DNA of 20,239 nucleotides from Barthelona sp. PAP020 (Eukaryota > Metamonada: BaSk clade): the NCBI GenBank assembly GCA_040182905.1, contig JARQWU010000191.1, positions 1 to 20,239 on the forward strand, in the 5' to 3' direction. Within the stretch, counting starts at the first letter, position 1. Every line of letters begins with the position of its first letter. The notes beneath the pieces were generated by a model that ran no database searches, was not told where the DNA came from, and was given only the letters and a program-made list of their open reading frames with translations. The position numbers and the translations under genes are program-made. Of the stretch, positions 18,801-20,239 are shown in pieces.

Positions 18801-20239
18801 GTCCAGATATTGTTCAACTGATAAACCTGTTTTTGGTTTGACTGTTTCCGGACGTTCTATTCCTTTAGAACCTATTGACAATACAATGGGACCATTTATC
18901 AATACAGTTCCTTTCACTGTCGATTTTGAAGACAACAGTTCTCTCAAAGAGGTGATTTCAAAAACACATGGTGATATTGCAAACATCAATGAACATGCAC
19001 ATGTTACTATTTCTGATATCATGTCTTGGATAGGAAGAACTGGAGATTACTTTAACACTTTGTTTATTTTCGAGAATTTCTCAGAAGGAAATGCAGATTT
19101 CAATGGTACTTTTGATATTGATGCGGTTTACAATTATCAAGATACAGAATATCCTTTAGTTTGTATTGTGTCTCCTGGTGATAATTTACTTATTGAGTTG
19201 ACACATAATCTCAATTTAACCTCAATAAAGGATATGCAAACATTTGGTCATTGCATGAAGAATTCTCTTTTGGCCATGTGTTCAAGACCTGAAAGTTTCT
19301 GCATTCAAGATATTTCAATGTATTCAAATCAGCAACGTAATGAATTGATTCAACAAGGAAAGAGACAACTTGCTAATACTGAGTCTTTTATTTCAATGTT
19401 TGAAAGAAAGGTGACATCAATTCCCACAAATATTGCTGTTGTGGAAGAAGATGGAACAACACATTCATATGAAGACCTTTGGAATGTAAGTTTGAAAGTT
19501 TCCGGCTATTTGGATGAAATACAAGCTAGCAATGTTGTTGGTGTTGCAATGAACAGATCTTTTGAATTGGTTGCTTCTCGTATCGGGATTTTGATGTCTG
19601 GAAGAGCTTTCTGTCCTCTTGATCCCAAATTACCATTAGAACGTCTTAACTATATGATTAAAAAGGCTGAAATATCTCATACTCTTTTGCATGATTCTAC
19701 CAAACACATTAACTCTGTGGATTGCAGTTGTGTTTCATTTGATGATGCAAGAAAAGACTCCATTTCCACAATCAAAAAGGTTGGAGAAGAAAACCCTGCA
19801 TATATCATTTTTACTTCAGGAACCACTGGTAAACCCAAAGGTGTTGTGTTGTCTCAAAAAGCTTTGAGTCATGCTGTTTATTTTGCTGTTGCTAATTATG
19901 TTAAAATTGGCACTCATGTTGGTTCATTTATGAACCCTTCATTCGATCCGACCATTTTGGAAACATTGGCCACCTTTGTTCATGGTGGTACATTATATAT
20001 TTGTGGTGAAACAACTTTGTTGAATGCCAAACAATTCGGTCAGTTTGTTGAATCAAATGAGATTCAAATGTGTATTTTACCTGTTGCACTGTTTGCTTCC
20101 TTCACTTCTGAAATTCCTGAGAAAATTAATTTGATGGATACTATTTTAGTTGGTGGTGAAGCTTATCATGCTTCATATTCAAAAGATATTGATCATGCTG
20201 TCATCATCAATGGTTATGGTCCAACTGAAGTCGGTGTTC
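1..20239 (+). CDS. Giant multimodular nonribosomal peptide synthetase, partial at both ends
   Basis: One frame stays open for all 6,746 complete codons. It translates into a repeated series of NRPS domains: end of C1, A1, T1, C2, A2, T2, C3, A3, T3, C4, A4, T4, E1, C5, A5, T5, E2, C6 and the start of A6. Such enzymes activate amino acids as adenylates, load them on phosphopantetheine arms of the T domains and join them in order. The visible part alone would be roughly 0.75 MDa and would add six residues, two of them as D-isomers. All five complete A domains keep the A10 lysine, all five T domains keep the serine, and the five C domains whose active site is visible keep both histidines and the aspartate. 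I see no frameshift, stop or intron. Start, terminus, loading and release domains lie outside, so operon context and regulation cannot be seen. The product is unknown to me, and the gene family assignment is certain. Confidence 0.98.
901..2385 (+). other. A1: divergent adenylation domain (module 1)
   Basis: Residues about 301-795. The P-loop core T-S-G-S-T-G-V-P-K-G (450-459), N-F-Y-G-P-T-E (591-597), T-G-D (679-681) and the A10 lysine K787 in S-G-K-L-N-R-K are present, so ATP-dependent activation is plausible. Several cores drift from consensus. The A2 region lacks the usual K-A-G-G-x-Y-V-P-L-D. The A6 region reads K-A-E-C-V-I-H-D instead of a GELxIxG type. A7 is Y-F-T-G-D-D, and A8 reads G-N-R-K-D-Y-Q-V-K-I-H-G-N-R. 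Pocket residues by alignment to GrsA: D497, P498, W501, Y540, I566, S568, F592, V600, E601, K787. W239, S301 and the F-V-P-S context recall the serine code DVWHLSLIDK, but most other positions differ, so the substrate is left open. Confidence 0.93.
2413..2640 (+). other. T1: peptidyl carrier domain (module 1)
   Basis: Residues about 805-880. D-F-F-Q-M-G-G-H-S-L-L-A-T-K-L matches the carrier core, with S843 (bases 2527-2529) as the phosphopantetheine attachment site. The GGHS form is typical of carriers that pass their cargo straight to a condensation domain, which fits C2 immediately downstream. Confidence 0.96.
2698..3966 (+). other. C2: condensation domain, LCL-like (module 2)
   Basis: Residues about 900-1322. 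It opens with M-P-L-S-F-A-Q-N-R-L-W-F-L (903-915), the C1 motif of ordinary L-donor condensation domains. R-H-E-S-F-R-T-F (954-961) is the C2 motif, and H1030-H1031-I-I-S-D1035-G1036 is the intact catalytic HHxxxDG. Y-V-D-F-A-H-W-Q (1062-1069) and G-S-P-V-A-N-R...I-G-F-F-I-N-N-L-V-L (1161-1185) follow. It should link the T1-bound peptide to the amino acid on T2. Confidence 0.96.
4027..5520 (+). other. A2: adenylation domain, valine-like pocket (module 2)
   Basis: Residues about 1343-1840. F-T-S-G-T-T-G-K-P-K-G (1499-1509), N-G-Y-G-P-T-E (1634-1640), Y-R-T-G-D-L (1721-1726), G-R-N-D-H-Q-V-K-F-R-G-F-R-I-E-L (1739-1754) and K1833 in N-G-K-I-D-M-K are all present. Pocket residues: D1541, A1542, F1545, I1584, L1608, G1610, G1635, T1643, M1644, K1833, i.e. 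DAFILGGTMK. The bacterial valine code DAFWIGGTFK shares seven positions plus an I/L exchange. I therefore infer valine or another branched aliphatic residue with moderate to low confidence, since W278 and F331 are both replaced. Confidence 0.94.
5566..5778 (+). other. T2: peptidyl carrier domain (module 2)
   Basis: Residues about 1856-1926. D-D-F-F-Q-L-G-G-H-S-L-L-A-T-Q-L gives S1888 (bases 5662-5664) as the attachment serine. It is of the GGHS type and is followed by a condensation domain. An 18-base stretch at the serine (5659-5676) is identical to the matching place in T1 (2524-2541). Confidence 0.96.
5779..5841 (+). other. Acidic inter-domain linker between T2 and C3
   Basis: Residues about 1927-1947. 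The stretch N-E-G-M-E-N-E-D-E-E-L-E-M-E-K is dominated by glutamate and aspartate and matches no domain core. The T1-C2 junction has a shorter, mixed-charge linker (residues about 881-899). It is probably a flexible or helical spacer, and no function can be assigned. Confidence 0.6.
5842..7140 (+). other. C3: condensation domain with unusual first motif (module 3)
   Basis: Residues about 1948-2380. The catalytic H2083-H2084-F-C-S-D2088-G2089 is intact. G-T-P-V-A-N-R (2223-2229) with V-G-F-F-V-N-T-L-P (2238-2246), V-P-F-E-N-I-I (2277-2283) and N-P-L-F-Q-A-M-F (2295-2302) are standard. The opening motif is odd: L-P-P-L-S-Y-S-Q-Q-A-M-V-I lacks the usual R-L-W-F-L that follows the glutamine in C2 and C4. 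It should still join the T2-bound peptide to the T3 amino acid. The subtype is uncertain, with an L-configured donor expected because module 2 has no E domain. Confidence 0.94.
7204..8733 (+). other. A3: adenylation domain, substrate unassigned (module 3)
   Basis: Residues about 2402-2911. Y-T-S-G-S-T-G-Q-P-K-G (2552-2562), N-M-F-G-A-T-E-T-S-I-D (2693-2703), Y-C-T-G-D-I (2788-2793), F-Q-V-K-I-R-G-Y-R-I-E-L and K2903 in A-N-G-K-Y-D-R-K are present. The A5 motif has G-A-T-E where most have G-P-T-E. Pocket residues: D2598, P2599, W2602, G2641, F2666, Q2668, M2694, I2702, D2703, K2903, i.e. DPWGFQMIDK. Q at position 301 and G at 278 match no code I recall. D331 is shared with Ser, Orn and Glu type codes, so a polar substrate is possible but not shown. 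Confidence 0.94.
8779..8991 (+). other. T3: peptidyl carrier domain (module 3)
   Basis: Residues about 2927-2997. D-N-F-F-E-L-G-G-H-S-L-L-A-T-K-L carries the attachment serine S2961 (bases 8881-8883). It is a GGHS carrier feeding C4, consistent with the absence of an E domain in this module. Confidence 0.96.
9052..10365 (+). other. C4: condensation domain, LCL-like (module 4)
   Basis: Residues about 3018-3455. M-P-L-S-L-A-Q-Q-R-M-H-F-L (3021-3033), R-H-W-I-L-R-T-H (3070-3077), H3152-H3153-I-A-T-D3157-G3158, Y-V-D-Y-A-I-W-Q (3190-3197), G-V-P-V-A-N-R (3291-3297) with I-G-F-F-V-N-T-V (3306-3313), and I-P-F-E-M-I-V with N-P-V-F-Q-V-M-F are in canonical order. This is an intact L-donor type condensation domain that adds the A4 amino acid to the growing chain. 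Confidence 0.96.
10432..11940 (+). other. A4: adenylation domain, ornithine-like pocket (module 4)
   Basis: Residues about 3478-3980. F-T-S-G-S-T-G-K-P-K-G (3628-3638), N-T-Y-G-L-T-E-A-T-V-D (3770-3780), Y-R-T-G-D-L (3858-3863), Y-Q-V-K-I-R-G-F-R-V-E-L (3880-3891) and K3972 in N-G-K-I-D-R-K are all present. Pocket residues: D3674, V3675, G3678, E3717, A3744, G3746, T3771, V3779, D3780, K3972, i.e. DVGEAGTVDK. The ornithine code of gramicidin S, tyrocidine and bacitracin synthetases is DVGEIGSIDK. Seven positions are identical, including G239 and the acidic E278 and D331, and T/S and V/I are conservative. The flanking E-F-V-P-S and G-S-D-F-W stretches also fit. Ornithine, or another basic residue such as lysine, is inferred. 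Confidence 0.94.
11986..12210 (+). other. T4: peptidyl carrier domain of the epimerizing type (module 4)
   Basis: Residues about 3996-4070. D-N-F-F-Q-I-G-G-D-S-I-L-C-I-Q-L-V carries S4032 (bases 12094-12096). The aspartate before the serine (GGDS) replaces the histidine of T1 to T3 and is the form usually found in carriers that serve an epimerization domain, which follows directly. Confidence 0.96.
12247..13500 (+). other. E1: epimerization domain (module 4)
   Basis: Residues about 4083-4500. L-S-P-I-Q-K-L-F-F (4088-4096), I-H4212-H4213-L-I-V-D4217-A-V-S-W (4211-4221), E4335-S-H-G-R-E, V-G-W-F-T-T-Q-Y-P (4352-4360) and F-N-Y-L-G-R (4411-4416) are the family-specific motifs. They separate it from condensation domains, above all V-S-W after the active site and the E-x-H-G-R glutamate. 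The catalytic histidines, aspartate and glutamate are kept, while the usual glycine of HHxxxDG is alanine. It should convert the T4-bound residue, inferred ornithine, to the D-form before C5 uses it. Confidence 0.95.
13543..14865 (+). other. C5: condensation domain, D-donor (DCL-like) (module 5)
   Basis: Residues about 4515-4955. It opens with L-P-L-T-P-M-Q-S-A-F (4520-4529). The catalytic motif is H4655-H4656-A-L-L-D4660-A4661-W, with alanine in place of the final glycine. G-L-T-M-S-G-R (4787-4793) followed by L-G-L-F-I-N-T-L-P (4804-4812) replaces the G-x-P-V-A-N-R...F-F-V-N-T pattern of C2 to C4 and is typical of domains that accept a D-configured donor. Its position right after E1 agrees. 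It should join the chain ending in the D-residue of module 4 to the T5 amino acid. Confidence 0.94.
14932..16440 (+). other. A5: adenylation domain, unusual pocket (module 5)
   Basis: Residues about 4978-5480. Y-T-S-G-S-T-G-K-P-K-G (5129-5139), N-L-Y-G-P-T-E (5269-5275), Y-R-T-G-D-L (5361-5366), G-R-like N-Q-V-K-I-R-G-F-R-V-E-L (5383-5394) and K5471 in N-G-K-I-D-K-K are intact. Pocket residues: D5174, I5175, E5178, I5217, H5242, G5244, L5270, V5278, L5279, K5471, i.e. DIEIHGLVLK. This matches no standard code I know. Glutamate at 239 occurs in published Lys (DAESIGSVCK) and ornithine-type (DMENLGLINK) codes, so a basic substrate is a weak possibility. Histidine at 299 is unusual. The core motifs give no sign of inactivity. 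Confidence 0.94.
16468..16680 (+). other. T5: peptidyl carrier domain of the epimerizing type (module 5)
   Basis: Residues about 5490-5560. S-N-F-F-Q-L-G-G-D-S-I-L-A-I-Q-L-V carries S5527 (bases 16579-16581). Like T4 it is a GGDS carrier and is followed by an epimerization domain. Confidence 0.96.
16729..17985 (+). other. E2: epimerization domain (module 5)
   Basis: Residues about 5577-5995. M-L-P-I-Q-K-W-F-F (5583-5591), H5699-H5700-L-I-I-D5704-V-V-S-W, E5825-S-H-G-R-D, V-G-W-F-T-S-A-Y-P (5841-5849) and F-N-Y-L-G (5898-5902) mark the family. Active-site histidines, aspartate and glutamate are present, and the glycine of HHxxxDG is valine. It should turn the T5-bound residue into the D-form. 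Together with E1 it implies two adjacent D-residues in the product. Confidence 0.95.
18043..19335 (+). other. C6: condensation domain, D-donor (DCL-like) (module 6)
   Basis: Residues about 6015-6445. T-L-S-P-L-Q-L-G-M-Y-Y (6019-6029) followed by Y-F-V-Q-S-V-Y (6039-6045), then H6150-H6151-M-I-F-D6155-G6156-W-S-L-P, and G-L-T-V-S-G-R (6279-6285) with M-G-P-F-I-N-T-V-P (6296-6304). These are features of condensation domains that follow an E domain. Unlike C5, the full HHxxxDG is kept. It should pass the peptide ending in the second D-residue to the T6 amino acid, whose carrier lies beyond the window. Confidence 0.95.
19384..20239 (+). other. A6: adenylation domain, N-terminal part only (module 6)
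   Basis: Residues about 6462-6746. F-T-S-G-T-T-G-K-P-K-G (6604-6614) and I-N-G-Y-G-P-T-E (6736-6743) are visible, and the window ends three codons after the A5 glutamate. Readable pocket residues are D6649, P6650, L6653, I6692, L6716, G6718, G6738 and V6746, i.e. DPLILGGV. The position-331 residue and the lysine are out of view. The mostly aliphatic lining hints at a hydrophobic substrate, but no assignment is made. Confidence 0.93.

Noticed and set aside
18648-19022. 124-residue open frame on the - strand
   Set aside because: It lies antisense to the C6 region that encodes the SGR...FINT motif. Its protein shows no recognizable domain, and the + strand frame is clearly coding here.
1-20239. 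Possible introns or frameshifts in the giant gene
   Set aside because: Every domain motif is in the same frame at the expected spacing, with no insertion carrying splice-like ends and no stop. Nothing needs to be removed to restore a domain.
1-20239. Reassigned stop codons (ciliate-like or TGA-Trp code)
   Set aside because: No TAA, TAG or TGA occurs in the coding frame, and Trp is written tgg and Gln caa/cag, so there is no evidence for a variant code.
1-20239. tRNA, rRNA, CRISPR array, insertion sequence, terminator or promoter
   Set aside because: No cloverleaf, direct-repeat/spacer pattern, inverted terminal repeats or non-coding gap was seen. The whole length is accounted for by coding domains and short linkers.

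Overview
The whole window is the inside of one giant gene. A single + strand reading frame (codons beginning at base 1) runs from the first to the last base with no stop, giving 6,746 visible residues. Neither the start codon nor the stop codon is in view. The product is a multimodular nonribosomal peptide synthetase (NRPS). There is no second gene, RNA gene, promoter, terminator, mobile element or CRISPR array that I can support, and the shorter open frames on both strands lie over conserved NRPS cores.

Layout, using C = condensation, A = adenylation, T = carrier, E = epimerization: [C1 3' part]-A1-T1 | C2-A2-T2 | C3-A3-T3 | C4-A4-T4-E1 | C5-A5-T5-E2 | C6-A6 [cut]. The carrier serines are residues 843, 1888, 2961, 4032 and 5527. 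Their spacing (1,045, 1,073, 1,071 and 1,495 residues) fits three-domain C-A-T modules and one four-domain C-A-T-E module. Module logic is self-consistent: carriers feeding a C domain read GGHS, carriers feeding an E domain read GGDS, and the C domains after each E domain carry the SGR...FINT pattern of D-accepting (DCL) domains.

Adenylation pocket residues, read by hand alignment to the GrsA positions, suggest: A1 D-P-W-Y-I-S-F-V-E-K (unassigned, faintly Ser-like); A2 D-A-F-I-L-G-G-T-M-K (Val-like); A3 D-P-W-G-F-Q-M-I-D-K (unassigned); A4 D-V-G-E-A-G-T-V-D-K (ornithine-like, epimerized to D); A5 D-I-E-I-H-G-L-V-L-K (unassigned, possibly basic, epimerized to D); A6 D-P-L-I-L-G-G-V-?-? (cut). 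The inferred segment is ...X1-Val?-X3-D-Orn?-D-X5-X6..., with modules on both sides still unseen. No loading domain, thioesterase, reductase, methyltransferase or ketosynthase is visible.

The organism cannot be named from this sequence. The DNA is strongly A+T rich (about two thirds by eye). NNG codons that create CpG (ccg, acg, tcg, gcg) are scarce while ccc is common, and Phe is usually ttc before a codon starting with c. This leans toward a microbial eukaryote (protist or early-branching fungus) with an intron-free gene, but a low-GC bacterium is not excluded. The domain grammar (T-E followed by DCL, an ornithine code of the gramicidin/tyrocidine/bacitracin type) looks bacterial. If the host is eukaryotic, that would suggest gene transfer.
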